Assembly: GCF_001555965.1 (NCBI RefSeq)
Contig: NZ_LSHX01000029.1
Coordinates: forward strand, 124,001-188,000
Direction: 5' to 3'
Origin: Sphingomonas sp. CCH21-G11
Lineage (GTDB): Bacteria > Pseudomonadota > Alphaproteobacteria > Sphingomonadales > Sphingomonadaceae
Length of the DNA: 64,000 nucleotides
The position numbers were made by a program, and so were the translations under genes. Positions within the stretch are counted from its first letter, which is position 1, and each line of letters begins with the position of its first letter. Below are positions 1 to 27,462 of this stretch, piece after piece. The notes below the pieces were generated by a model. The model saw only the letters and a program-made list of their open reading frames with translations, ran no database searches and had not been told where the DNA came from.

Positions 1-18238
<18,238 letters not shown>

Positions 18239-18343
18239 TTTCGAGCGATTCCGTCCCTCGAGGCTGTCGGCGACTATGAGACAATGATCCAGACTGGCCG
18301 TCAATGCGGCCGGTCGTGGTTTTTATTATTTTATCGCGTAATT

Positions 18344-18378
18344 ATTATACTCTGACGCACGCCAACTCCATTTGGAGT
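18344..18378 (-). promoter_or_regulatory. Putative PKS promoter with palindromic operator
   Basis: Read on the minus strand, a perfect -10 hexamer TATAAT lies at 18349-18344, about 105 bases upstream of the PKS ATG. Centred about 25 bases further upstream is a perfect palindrome with arms ACTCCA and TGGAGT around TT (18365-18378). It overlaps the -35 position, where a repressor or a class II activator would bind. No strong -35 box is seen, which would fit activator dependence. The regulator is not identified. Confidence 0.45.
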
Positions 18379-18489
18379 AGTATCATTCGGAGCGACTCGG
18401 AAGATGAGCTACGCCTCAATCTCGGACCGTTTGTCGGGCCGCCATCCAGCTCTTGCCGGCAGCGGCGGGCCATGCGCCGATGACCGAGC

Positions 18490-18670
18490 CACCCGCGATA
18501 TCGGCGGGTTGTTGCCGATCGCGCGATGTGGCCACACCATGTGATCGTCGCTACGCTATGCCCCGCATTTTCAGACCGCGTCGTCGAGGGTCATGAACCT
18601 GTGCTGGTTCAGTCACTCCGCTCGAAACGTGCCGGCTCGATGAACGCGTCGCTCGTCGGCTTGCGCGGTC
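18490..18670 (-). pseudogene. IS3-family transposase (OrfB) C-terminal remnant
   Basis: Minus-strand frames read pieces of the C-terminal integrase-core end of an IS3 OrfB: a KPTSDAFIE-like segment, FRAE-stop-LNQHRFMTLDDA, then a WPHRAIGNNPP-like tail. Two in-frame stops and at least one frameshift interrupt it. Only the last 60 or so residues remain, so it is inactive. Confidence 0.6.
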
Positions 18671-18744
18671 GGCTGAAGCCAGCGTGACGCGTGGGTGAGC
18701 ATCACGCCGCGATCGTACGGCCCGGCGGGACTGACAGTTCAGGG

Positions 18745-18965
18745 CTTCGATCGCATTGGTCGTACGGACGACCCGGCGCATGTCATCGGGGACCGTCAAG
18801 AAGATGCACGATACAGGTCTGTACCGTAGCCTCGGGGAAGGCGGCTGCGATCGCGTCCAAGAAGCCCTCATGACCATCGACGACGGCGAGCATGATATCC
18901 ACGATACCGCGATCGCCGCTACATACGCAGACATCGCCGAGCTCTCAGCCAAACGCCCGCACGAG
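18745..18965 (-). pseudogene. IS256-family transposase remnant
   Basis: One minus-strand frame reads VVDGHEGFLDAIAAAFPEA and then VQTCIVHLL, the core segment of Mutator/IS256 transposases. After a frameshift and deletion the next frame reads DDMRRVVRTTNAIEALN, another hallmark segment of that family. The part between them is missing, so this is a decayed copy. Confidence 0.65.
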
Positions 18966-18970
18966 GCACT

Positions 18971-19669
18971 TCAAGCAGGGTTTTCCCACCATCGCTCCTG
19001 AAAAATCTGGGGTTTCCGCAACATGACATCGCTCATGCTGTCGAAATAGCTCGGCATCAGATCCGGATGTATGACTCGACGGAGCCTTGGCTCAGAGCCC
19101 GCACCATACGCATTACGACGGGCGATCATGATGTTCTGGCGATACCAAGGTTCGATATCACCGTCGTCCCAAATTTTCCAACGAGGCTCTTCAGAACAGC
19201 TAAAGCCGTGTGCATTGAATATGGCTTGCCAGTATTCGGGCCATTGACAATTGACGTGACCCTCGCCGCCTTGGCCTGGCGCGGCCGCAGAAAACAGAAT
19301 ACAGTCACCGTGGGCAACAAGCGTTTCAATAAGCACTTCAGATAAGGGTTGTGATAAATGCTCGATTGTTTCCAAACAGATCACGAGATCGAATCTTCTG
19401 TGTAGTTCAATCGTCTTTGATAGATCAGTCGGAATGATTTTATCCCGTGATATTAGTAACAGCTTTTCATCAATATCAGATGCATCTACGCCAACAATGT
19501 CAGAAGCCCCCAAATCAACGCATGCCCGAAGCCAGGTACCCGTGCCACAACCAAAATCTACTACACTTGCAGGAAACGGTCCGGGAAAAAGGGTCCGCAG
19601 CGCTTGCTTGGCCCCCTTTACAGTATGATAAATTTGGTTCGCTGTGTGGTCATAATAAACATCAGACAT
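18971..19669 (-). CDS. Class I SAM-dependent methyltransferase
   Basis: This is a 232-residue protein with the SAM-binding loop VVDFGCGTGTWLRAC near residue 37, an acidic post-II motif (GVDASDID) and a motif IV region DLVICLETIEHL. The ATG at 19669 is preceded by AGGG at a good distance. The fold and length match small-molecule or sugar methyltransferases; the substrate cannot be deduced. It lies upstream of the PKS on the same strand but is separated by 732 bases with dead transposases, so it may or may not be a tailoring enzyme. Its base composition is clearly more AT-rich than the PKS, a sign of separate origin. Confidence 0.8.
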   Translation of the reverse strand: MSDVYYDHTANQIYHTVKGAKQALRTLFPGPFPASVVDFGCGTGTWLRACVDLGASDIVGVDASDIDEKLLLISRDKIIPTDLSKTIELHRRFDLVICLETIEHLSQPLSEVLIETLVAHGDCILFSAAAPGQGGEGHVNCQWPEYWQAIFNAHGFSCSEEPRWKIWDDGDIEPWYRQNIMIARRNAYGAGSEPRLRRVIHPDLMPSYFDSMSDVMLRKPQIFQERWWENPA

Positions 19670-20214
19670 CGGCTCACCCTAGCAATTTCCTGCTGCAAGG
19701 ACAGGGATACCATCGCTCGGCGAACGGCACTAGCTGTTGACCATGCGGCTGTCGCCGGCGTTAGCAGGCGACGTGGACCAATTCTACGGAGGTCATCTGA
19801 CGGTTAGTCGAGGACCGATTCCAGCGATGAAGCATCGAGGGTGTCATGCCCCATGTCGCGGATGCAGGCGCCTCACAGACCTTGCTTATGCTTGCGCCAC
19901 GGCCGGCTCGGCATTCGGGTCCAGACCGCCCGCAATAAATAGCCAGCCGACAAACCGATTTGCGGTGACGGGCGGCGAGGCGACAGCAGTTCCCCGACAT
20001 GAGCCAACTCGCTGGCGCCAGATACTCGCTCAAATCTGTCCACGCCGCCCAGAGAGGACGCGTCGGATGATGCTGTTCAGACGGACATGCCCGACGACTG
20101 GTGGCACGGCCAACCGGCGCAAACCGGTAGCGCATCCATGATCCGCTTCGACCAGAGTTGGTAGCGCAGCTAAGACGTCGGGAGTGAACCGCTCACTCGA
20201 GCGGCATTTGTTAT
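19670..20214. other. Gene-free stretch with one copy of an IS-end-like repeat
   Basis: No convincing gene was found in these 545 bases. Overlapping short frames have no recognisable content. Positions 19767-19806 match 25144-25183 at about 31 of 40 bases, which suggests two decayed copies of the same insertion-sequence end bracketing the methyltransferase-to-glycosyltransferase block. Confidence 0.5.
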
Positions 20215-21717
20215 TCAGTAACCACCCAGAGCGCTCTTAAACTCTTCAATAAAAATGGATACCGTCCGTTGAGTATGATCCGCGGGCGACCACCTAAACT
20301 CGCACTCAGCATGGTCTGGCATCACATGAATCGCGATATAGTGAGACTCCAGCGGCCGGCCTCTGATTGGAATGGTTTTTTGCACCGTCAATGGAAAATC
20401 GCTTATCACGCCTGAAAGCGAAGCCGGGTTATTTTTTTGTTCGGACTGCTCGGGAAAGTCCATAAAATTGAAAAGTGGGAATTGTTTGTTATATGAAACA
20501 CCCATATCGTCGGACATTAAATCGAACGGATAGTTTATATATGGTTGCGCCGCAACTGTCATCTCGAATACTTTGAGTGCGACTTTGTGCAATTGCACGT
20601 TTTCATGGAATTCGATATTTACCGGGAAGATGTTATTAAAGGGGCCAAATGAAAGCTCAAACCCAATCCAGTTTCGTACACTTGTCAACACTAAAGTCGT
20701 GATTTGCGAGCTTCCCGAAATCCGGGTCATTGCCAAGGCATACGCCGCCAGTGTCACCGCGAATGGTGTAACATTCCAAAGAGCTGCTAGCCTTTTCACC
20801 GTAGACCAGAGATCGGGATCCAGTAAAAATTTACGTGATCGAAGGTACGAATTGCAACGATCGTGACGCCGGGTGCGCTGGGGCAATGCCGTCTTGCGGG
20901 ATGAAGTTAACTGGCTCCTCCAATAGCGTCGGGCCTCGCGCCCTTGTGGGCCAGCGCACCAGCGCTGTTGCATACGCAGATAGTCCAGGTAATTTGGCGC
21001 ATGTGCCTGCGTGACAGTTGGCGCTTGCGGATCAATTAACAGCTGTTGAACAAAACCACTGATCAGCAAGCTCAGCGACTGTCCATCCGCGATACAGTGA
21101 TGCACGACCATCGCAACGACGTACTCGTGAGGACCGGTTTTGATTATGCCACACCGCATAAGCGGGCCGGAATTAACGGAAAGTGGCCGCCACACCATCT
21201 CCTTCACTAAGGTCTCTAGTGACTCGGAGTCTATATCCGATGATTTGTCCGAATACTCGACTATTGGCTGTAATTCAGAAACCCGGAATGAAGGCGCGCC
21301 CTCAATACGATCGATTCTATACCCGATTATTGGATAAAGATGCGTTATATGGTCTAGCGACTCCTGGAATCTCTCGAGACTAAACGATCCGCATAATTTA
21401 AAGACAAAGTTGGTCCGGTTCGAGTAAAACTCGGTCAAGTCACCATTGTCGATCAGCTCATGCCACATTTTCCATTGATACATCGGTAGGCGGAATTTAT
21501 CGTGGATCTGCAAAGTCGTACCATAAGGCGCTTCACTCACCTCGTCTAGCAGAGCCGACTTGGCTTCCGACACCGCATCACGCAAGTCCGGTGTGAAACT
21601 GCCGATTGCCGCTTGATAATGAAGCTCTCCATCGCGCCCTGTAATCGAGATGTCATTTCTTCGAAGTTTTTGAAGGAGTAATTGGATGTTTTTCCAGCCT
21701 TCCGAGTCCGTGGTCAT
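20215..21717 (-). CDS. Stand-alone condensation-domain protein with TubC-like N-terminal docking domain
   Basis: This 500-residue protein has two parts. Residues about 8-55 (starting LLQKLRRNDISITGRDGEL and ending SALLDEV) match the TubC N-terminal docking fold of NRPS/PKS proteins. The rest is a condensation-superfamily domain with the catalytic HHxxxDG motif read as HHCIADG near residue 205. There is no adenylation or carrier domain in the frame. Free-standing C domains usually make an amide or ester bond between a carrier-bound chain and an acceptor. The docking domain implies it binds the C-terminus of a partner assembly-line protein. It lies upstream of the PKS on the same strand, so a role in offloading or acylating the polyketide is plausible but inferred. 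It is AT-richer than the PKS. Confidence 0.85.
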   Translation of the reverse strand: MTTDSEGWKNIQLLLQKLRRNDISITGRDGELHYQAAIGSFTPDLRDAVSEAKSALLDEVSEAPYGTTLQIHDKFRLPMYQWKMWHELIDNGDLTEFYSNRTNFVFKLCGSFSLERFQESLDHITHLYPIIGYRIDRIEGAPSFRVSELQPIVEYSDKSSDIDSESLETLVKEMVWRPLSVNSGPLMRCGIIKTGPHEYVVAMVVHHCIADGQSLSLLISGFVQQLLIDPQAPTVTQAHAPNYLDYLRMQQRWCAGPQGREARRYWRSQLTSSRKTALPQRTRRHDRCNSYLRSRKFLLDPDLWSTVKRLAALWNVTPFAVTLAAYALAMTRISGSSQITTLVLTSVRNWIGFELSFGPFNNIFPVNIEFHENVQLHKVALKVFEMTVAAQPYINYPFDLMSDDMGVSYNKQFPLFNFMDFPEQSEQKNNPASLSGVISDFPLTVQKTIPIRGRPLESHYIAIHVMPDHAECEFRWSPADHTQRTVSIFIEEFKSALGGY

Positions 21718-22177
21718 ATTGGTCCCGAAGTTAGTTTCCTGCGTACGACGTTACAGAGCCCAAGTGCGCGGACCAATCGAAATCTGAAGTACGACCGATT
21801 GTTCGCCCTAAGCGCCAATGGCTGTGGCCGATTGCTCGTTTCCTGGAGCGCGTTGAACTGGACGGACAAACTTGCGATCGGTGTCGGACGCCGTTGCACG
21901 CCCCCCCGTCCCGCATCGTTTAACCCGGCCGAACGGTTTACAAGCGGTCTCAGGGCAGACCGTGATCGGCGTTGATCGCTACCGCGTTTGGGTTGAGCTG
22001 CGTCGCCCGTACTTCCCTGGATTTGTTGAACGATCATGCTTTCCGGTCGCTTTCGCATCCGCGCTCGACACATCGCCATATATCGGTCTGCAGTCCTTTC
22101 GGCAGTTCCGCGGGTCGCTGCGTCCATGGCCTGCGCTCTAAGATCCGCAGTTACTTCGGCATGCGGCCTTCGAGCTC
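21718..22177. other. Gene-free stretch, nothing recognised
   Basis: These 460 bases separate the condensation gene from the epimerase gene. Open frames are short and overlapping and none shows a motif. The leader of the condensation gene must start here, but no clear promoter or ribosome site was seen. Confidence 0.5.
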
Positions 22178-23152
22178 TTATTGAACCACTTGTTCAACCG
22201 CGAGCACGCTCCTGAAATATTCAATCGAGCGCCGTAATCCCTCGCGTAATTCAATCGATGGAGACCAGCACAGTTTCGATTGCGCGAGCGAAATGTCCGG
22301 CTTGCGCCGCGATGGATCATCGCAAGGCAGCGGCCGATACATCAGCTCGGATCTAGATCCAGTGAGTTCAATGATCGCTTTCGCCAACTGGATTATCGTG
22401 AGTTCGTTCGGATTTCCAATATTGACCGGCCCGGTGAAGCCTCGCTCGGTTTCCATCAGGCGCATCATGCCGGCAACGAGATCATCGACGAAGCAGAAGC
22501 TTCGTGTCTGCGTGCCATCTCCGTAGATACTAATTGCCCGGTTCTGAAGCGCCTGAATGATGAAATTGGAGACGACACGTCCGTCGGCCAGGTGCATTCG
22601 TGGGCCGTAAGCGTTAAAAACCCGAACAACCTTGATATCCAGCGCGAACTGACGATGATAATCGAAAAAGAGTGTCTCAGCACAACGCTTACCCTCATCA
22701 TAGCACGAACGTACACCAACCGGATTGACATTGCCCCAATAGCTCTCCGACTGCGGATGGACCGACGGGTCTCCATAGACTTCGCTTGTGGATGCCTGAA
22801 GTATTCGACAATTCAAGCGTCTGGCCAATTCGAGCATATTGATCGCGCCAAGAACGCATGTCTTTGTGGTCTGCACCGGATCACGCTGATAATGAATCGG
22901 CGACGCCGGGCATGCAAGATTATATATCTGATCGACTTCAACATCGAGAGGAAGGCAGATGTCATGATGCATGAACATGAACCGCGGGTGGCCGTGGATA
23001 TGTTCAAGGTTGCGCATGCTTCCTGTAACCAGATTGTCTACGCATAGCACTTCGTGCCCTTGATCAATAAGGCAATCAATCAGGTGTGATCCAACAAATC
23101 CCGCACCCCCCGTCACAAGGATACGCTGAGGGGAAACGCTCTTTCTAAACAT
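22178..23152 (-). CDS. NAD-dependent epimerase/dehydratase, UDP-glucuronate decarboxylase type
   Basis: This is an extended SDR sugar-nucleotide enzyme of 324 residues from the ATG at 23152; the frame can be read back to a GTG at 23209. The NAD loop is [12 protein letters not shown], directly after the chosen start. The catalytic motifs are the STSEVYGDP segment and Tyr-x3-Lys in SCYDEGKR. The CPASPIHYQ segment and NAYGPRM are typical of UDP-xylose synthases, which oxidise and decarboxylate UDP-glucuronate. A related UDP-sugar epimerase is the main alternative. It sits between the glycosyltransferase and the condensation gene on the same strand, consistent with making a sugar donor for a glycan or a glycosylated product. 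Confidence 0.82.
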   Translation of the reverse strand: MFRKSVSPQRILVTGGAGFVGSHLIDCLIDQGHEVLCVDNLVTGSMRNLEHIHGHPRFMFMHHDICLPLDVEVDQIYNLACPASPIHYQRDPVQTTKTCVLGAINMLELARRLNCRILQASTSEVYGDPSVHPQSESYWGNVNPVGVRSCYDEGKRCAETLFFDYHRQFALDIKVVRVFNAYGPRMHLADGRVVSNFIIQALQNRAISIYGDGTQTRSFCFVDDLVAGMMRLMETERGFTGPVNIGNPNELTIIQLAKAIIELTGSRSELMYRPLPCDDPSRRKPDISLAQSKLCWSPSIELREGLRRSIEYFRSVLAVEQVVQ

Positions 23153-23601
23153 CACTAATGGTTTCCGTTGACGGCTGACCCGCAATCTGTCGGCCATCCC
23201 GGTTCGCACCCGCGATCATCAACAAAACCGATCGTTGCCTGGCACCGCTCAGGCGTCGCAGCTGCAACGTCCCGGCCAACCACGCGCCTGGCCTGGGCGC
23301 TATCCAGACGTCGTCCGCATGGCCACTTAGGAGCGCTTCAGAGGGCGAGCGTCTGTTCATAGCCAGGCAGCTTCCTTATAAGTCACAACCGCGTACCAAC
23401 GACCTACTGTCGCCATAAAGCAACGACTCGTGCCAATCGGTCAACACCATTCAAGTGAAATCGATTTAAAGAACGTTTTTAACAATAGGCGATCATCCGG
23501 TATAGCTAAGACGCCAATAAGATTGTTCGGCGCATAGGCTTTTACTGTAATGGTCACATAGCAGCAGCCGGAGGGTAGTGGACTTGGGAAAGGAGATCCC
23601 A
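23153..23601. other. Intergenic stretch between GT5 and epimerase genes
   Basis: This stretch has no recognisable gene or repeat. It may include the true N-terminus of the epimerase if translation starts at the GTG at 23209. Confidence 0.5.
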
Positions 23602-25047
23602 TCACGAAGACACTGCCAGCGATACTGCTTCGCGGGATGCATAGTTGTCGATACAGGTAAAAAACAGCTGCGCATATTTATCCCCATCGCTGTTCGCAGC
23701 ATGTAATCGCATGGCGTTTTTCTGAATATCAAGCCAACCAGGACCTCGCATTGCGTCGCATGCAGCATCGACCGCTGCGAGGAAGGAAGTTTGATCGGAG
23801 GGCTCGAACAAAAAACCGGTTTGTCCATGCGTAACCGTGTCACGAAGGCCCCCAACGTTCGAAACGATGGGCACGCAACCGTAAATCTGGGCGTGTTGCT
23901 GGCTCAGGCCACAAGGTTCAGTCAGCGACGGCATCAGTAGAATATCACCGCCGCCGAGCACTAGTCGAGCGTCACGCTCTTCATACGGGGTCATGACTGC
24001 CACGCGACCATGGTGCTTTTGGGCGAGGCTCTTGGCCGCATTTACGAGCCTGCTTTCGCCCTCGCCGACGATGATTACACGACATCCGCGAGCTACCAGG
24101 CGATCAATCTGCCTAAACAAGAATCTGAAACCCTTTGCTCGTGTAATCCTGCTGAGTGTGAACAAGATGGGATCGCTGCTTTCAGGCCAGCCTACGCGCC
24201 GCTCGAGCGCGGCTCGATTTATCGAGCGTTTGCCGAGATCGTCAGCATTGTATCTGGCCTCAAGCGCTTGATCATTCGCAGGATCCCAGACGGCTGTCTC
24301 GACCCAGTTCTTGATCGGCACCAGCCGGTCCAAATCCGGCTCGCGCAAATAGTACCAACTATACCGATCGCGTCTCTTGATATCGTCGATATAACCGGCG
24401 CTGGCCGTTGTTATCATATCGGAGAGCCGCAAGCCGACTTGAAGAAATCCAAACCCCGAGAAAATCCCGGCCAATTGATGAATGTCAGGTCTCCGTTCCA
24501 TTTCAAGGTCGGAAACGACACTCATCGGGAACCTGCCTTGAAACATGAAATTCTGAACGGTCAGAACGAAGGGCACGTTGGTGCCCGGGTCGACATAGGC
24601 AGGGGTAAGTGCCGCGTGCCAATCGAGCAGGTGAACGATATGCGGTACCGGAATGGTGGTCGTCCCATTGACGATCGCTGCGGCGGCATAGCACAGGGCG
24701 CCAAAGCGCTTGGCATTATCAGCCCATCCCCTGCCGGACTCATCATTATACAAACCGCCAGGCCGATCGAATAGCGAGGCACAACAGGCTAACACGACCT
24801 CGATCCCACTATATCTGTGGGCCACTAGTTCGACATCATATCCAAGCGCAGATATCGTGCCCTTATGCTCACCAGCGCCTGCTGTTGTCGACAGCGCCGA
24901 TCTATAGCCGGGCATGAGAACGCGCACCTCAAAGCCATTGTTACGGAGCGATGTCGCAATAGCGTACACCATGTCTCCCAATCCGCCAGTTTTTGCCAAT
25001 GGCCAAAACTCGGAGGAGACAATCATGACAGTCGGCTGTCGGTTCAT
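23602..25047 (-). CDS. GT5 glycosyltransferase, glycogen/starch-synthase-like
   Basis: This 481-residue protein (ATG 25047; the frame extends one codon to a GTG) has the GT-B fold of glycogen synthases. The N-terminal substrate motif reads LAKTGGLGD, with the catalytic Lys of the KxGGL motif. The C-terminal half has FTLSRITRAKGF and the E-x7-E region in SLTEPCGLSQQHAQIYG. The length equals that of GlgA. The usual reaction transfers glucose from ADP- or UDP-glucose to an alpha-glucan. No other glycogen genes (glgB, glgC, glgP) are nearby, and it lies on the same strand as a sugar-nucleotide decarboxylase, so a role in another glycan or in product glycosylation cannot be excluded. Confidence 0.85.
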   Translation of the reverse strand: MNRQPTVMIVSSEFWPLAKTGGLGDMVYAIATSLRNNGFEVRVLMPGYRSALSTTAGAGEHKGTISALGYDVELVAHRYSGIEVVLACCASLFDRPGGLYNDESGRGWADNAKRFGALCYAAAAIVNGTTTIPVPHIVHLLDWHAALTPAYVDPGTNVPFVLTVQNFMFQGRFPMSVVSDLEMERRPDIHQLAGIFSGFGFLQVGLRLSDMITTASAGYIDDIKRRDRYSWYYLREPDLDRLVPIKNWVETAVWDPANDQALEARYNADDLGKRSINRAALERRVGWPESSDPILFTLSRITRAKGFRFLFRQIDRLVARGCRVIIVGEGESRLVNAAKSLAQKHHGRVAVMTPYEERDARLVLGGGDILLMPSLTEPCGLSQQHAQIYGCVPIVSNVGGLRDTVTHGQTGFLFEPSDQTSFLAAVDAACDAMRGPGWLDIQKNAMRLHAANSDGDKYAQLFFTCIDNYASREAVSLAVSS

Positions 25048-25281
25048 CACACGCCTCCCCGCTCACAATGCTGCCATTTTGAGCGAGCACGTGAATCATC
25101 TCTTGCCTTATACGTTCTGTAGCTGCCGAGTAGCTGACATGCTAGGCGGCGTGGACAGATTTCAAGGGCGTCATCTGACAGTTTGAACGGCTGCTCGTTT
25201 TCTGGTCCGCTTTGGACTGGTGACGCGCTTTTCTGAAACGCCCCCGGTTTGAGGTAGATTCCTCGATTGAGGAGGACGGAA

Positions 25282-25716
25282 ATGAAGCGCGGCAGATTTG
25301 CGGAGGAGCAGAGCATCGTGATCGTGCGCGAGCAGGCGGCTGGCTCGTCGACGGCAGAGGTGTGCCGGAAGTACGGTGTGAGCAGCGCGACGTTCTACAA
25401 GCATAGGGCGACGTACGGCGGCATGGATGCGAGCCAGCGTCTCGCATCTCTTTGGTTCGAATCCATCCATCCGTTCGAGGACGGCAATGGGCACCTCGGT
25501 CGCCCGATCACCGGGAAGTTCCTCGCGCTAGGCCTCGACGCGCCGGCGATCACCACGCTTGCAGAAACCATCCAACACCATCGCACGGACGATTACGCGC
25601 AACTGCAGCGCGCGAGCCTCTCCAACCAGATCAATGAAGGTGCCATCGTGGCGAGCACACCGTGTTCAGATCCGGTGAGCGTGGAAGGACTGATGCCCAG
25701 CCGGGCCCTGCCGTAA
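25282..25716 (+). pseudogene. Chimeric ORF: IS3 OrfA N-terminus joined to Fic-domain fragment
   Basis: The ATG at 25282 follows GGAGG. The first 51 residues (MKRGRFAEEQ to YGGMDAS) are the helix-turn-helix start of IS3-family OrfA. At about 25434 the frame changes without a stop into a Fic-type segment with HPFEDGNGHLGR, continuing in a helical segment to the end. In the Fic motif HPFxDGNGRxxR the first Arg is His, so AMP transfer is unlikely. The start of the Fic protein and the rest of the transposase are missing. The fusion looks like an accident of recombination, yet it keeps a 144-codon open frame with an RBS. Confidence 0.7.
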
Positions 25717-25935
25717 CACCTGCCGCGCGAGAAGCAGCGGATCGAGCCCGAACAGGGCAGTTGCACCTGTCGCAATTGCTTCGCTGCGGCGCGTCTGGCC
25801 AAAGTCCGAAGTCGGCAAGGCCATCGCCCATGACCGCAAGCGCTGGATCGCGCTCTCGCGGTTCATCAACGACGTCCGCCTTTAGATCGACAACAACATC
25901 GCCGACCGGGCCGCTGCGAGCTGCTTTTTAATGCT
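25712..25935 (+). pseudogene. IS66-family transposase (TnpC) remnants
   Basis: Plus-strand frames read HLPREKQRIEPEQGSCTC, similar to the mid-region LPR...EPE...C of IS66 TnpC. Further on they read HDRKRWIALSRFINDVRL, stop, IDNNIADRA, equivalent to the conserved W-x-ALTRFLDDGR-x-x-x-DNN segment. The in-frame stop and missing parts show it is dead. Confidence 0.6.
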
Positions 25936-26318
25936 GGATGCACCCCGCCCCAATTGAAAAAGGTCGCAGCTGATGAGCGGTCGGGATTATCTCATGTCCC
26001 CCCGTTTATTATGTGTAATTTATTGCCGTTGTGTTGACTGAACTCCGGATTTGCGCTCTTATTCTGACGACAGCGCGTTGAGTCGCCTGGTGAAAGAATA
26101 TGTGCGATGCATCACGTAGGTTGAACATCGACCGTTCAGTCTCGAGAAAGATAAGGTCTTGGCATAAGGCACTCAGGGATGAATTCGCTCGAGGAACGGA
26201 TCATTGCGTGTGGGCAACACATGGCAAGTGAGCGCAGTTTCGAAGGTTCTTTAATGATAATGAATCTGGGTTTGCTTGGCATTTGGGAGGTGCCTACCAG
26301 CAAAGGCTCGCGATCGAC

Positions 26319-27449
26319 GTGCTGACCCGATACGTGATCTGTGGCCTTGACGAACTTGAAAGGCAGGCTGCCGACACGTTCACACACCTTGTGTCGATCC
26401 GAGACCCAGGTACAGACCCGCCATCGATCTGCGCGTCGTTCAGCGACGATCGCCTTCTATCCCTTGAGTTCGATGATGTGATCGAACCCGCCGCCGGAAA
26501 GGTGCTACCGCAGCCCGAGCACATGGCGGAAATTCTGCGGTTCGGCCGCCGGGTGATCGAACATCCGAACGCCAGGACGCTGGTTCATTGCCATGGGGGT
26601 ATTTCGCGTTCGACCGCAGCAGCCATCGCACTCATGGCCCAGGCGGAGCCCGGGGCGGACGAACTCGCGATCATGGAGATGGTTGCCGAGGCACGGACGC
26701 TCGCTTGGCCCAATTCGCGGTTGATTGGGTTTGCTGATGGGCAACTCGGTCGCGGTGGCGGCTTGTCATCGGCGCTGACGGCTTTCCAGGTCCGGCGCAT
26801 TGTCGCGGCGCCCCACATCATCCCCATCCTGCAAAAGAACGGGCGTGGGGTGGATGTCGCGTCTGCTCAAGCACATTTGGGGCTTCGGTCCGCCGCCTGC
26901 GTCGACCAAATCTCGCGACGGCATGACGACGGGCTATTTGCGGCAGCCGTTGACGAAAATGGCGATGGCGAGGCACGGCATCTGGAAGCCCGGCGCAATA
27001 CGGGCTTTTTCGGCGCCCAGGCGTCTGGCTGCATCTTCATGGCAAGGTCTACCGGCCGCTTTCTGATGGTGCGTCGCTCCGCGATGGTGGACCAGCCAAA
27101 TAGCTGGGGCACTGTCGGGGGAGCGCATCACGCTGACGAAGACCCAATTAGCAGTGCTCTTCGTGAGGCCCGCGAAGAAATCGGCTATGCGGGCTGCGCA
27201 GAGATGGTCGATCTGTACGATTTCACGCAGGACACTTTCACATATCGCAACTTCCTCGCTGTGGTGGAACGGGAGTTCCAACCCGCGCTCAACTGGGAAT
27301 GCGCGAGCGCGATATGGGTCGATTACGGATGCTGGCCGCACCCGCTCCATTTCGGACTGGCGACGCTGTTGGCCGATGCGCAGGCGTTGCAAACCATGAA
27401 ACATTACTCTGAAACTCGGGATTCGGCACCTTCCATCACAGAGATTTGA
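26319..27449 (+). CDS. Fusion of dual-specificity-type phosphatase and Nudix hydrolase
   Basis: A 376-residue frame from a GTG at 26319 (a TTG at 26283 is also possible). Residues about 1-155 match small bacterial tyrosine/dual-specificity phosphatases: the signature HCHGGISRSTAA has the Cys-x5-Arg loop, and the usual WPNSRLIGFADGQLGRGG end follows. Residues about 155-225 are unassigned. Residues about 225-376 are a Nudix domain with a complete Nudix box, GGAHHADEDPISSALREARE followed by EIGY. Family homologues that I know are separate proteins, so the one-frame fusion is unusual. Alternatively a Nudix gene starts inside without a stop between. The next gene starts 13 bases downstream, so the two are probably co-transcribed. 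Confidence 0.7.
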   Translation: MLTRYVICGLDELERQAADTFTHLVSIRDPGTDPPSICASFSDDRLLSLEFDDVIEPAAGKVLPQPEHMAEILRFGRRVIEHPNARTLVHCHGGISRSTAAAIALMAQAEPGADELAIMEMVAEARTLAWPNSRLIGFADGQLGRGGGLSSALTAFQVRRIVAAPHIIPILQKNGRGVDVASAQAHLGLRSAACVDQISRRHDDGLFAAAVDENGDGEARHLEARRNTGFFGAQASGCIFMARSTGRFLMVRRSAMVDQPNSWGTVGGAHHADEDPISSALREAREEIGYAGCAEMVDLYDFTQDTFTYRNFLAVVEREFQPALNWECASAIWVDYGCWPHPLHFGLATLLADAQALQTMKHYSETRDSAPSITEI

Positions 27450-27462
27450 GGAGAGGGCGAAC

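Larger units (their letters stand above)
18239..18970. other. Gene-free stretch: PKS leader and dead transposases
   Basis: This 732-base stretch has no intact gene. The 100 bases next to the PKS are the putative leader and promoter; the remainder contains fragments of at least two unrelated transposases listed separately. Confidence 0.7.
25051..26318. mobile_element. Insertion-sequence graveyard (IS3, Fic fragment, IS66)
   Basis: This 1.27-kb stretch holds an IS-end-like repeat copy at 25144-25183, an IS3 OrfA start fused to a Fic fragment, and an IS66 TnpC remnant. Positions 25935-26318 show nothing recognisable apart from the start region of the next gene. It marks the boundary between the biosynthetic block and the defence-like block. 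Confidence 0.6.

Noticed and set aside
19737..20141. ORF of 134 codons and its antisense partner
   Set aside because: No motif and no ribosome site; it overlaps an IS-end-like repeat.
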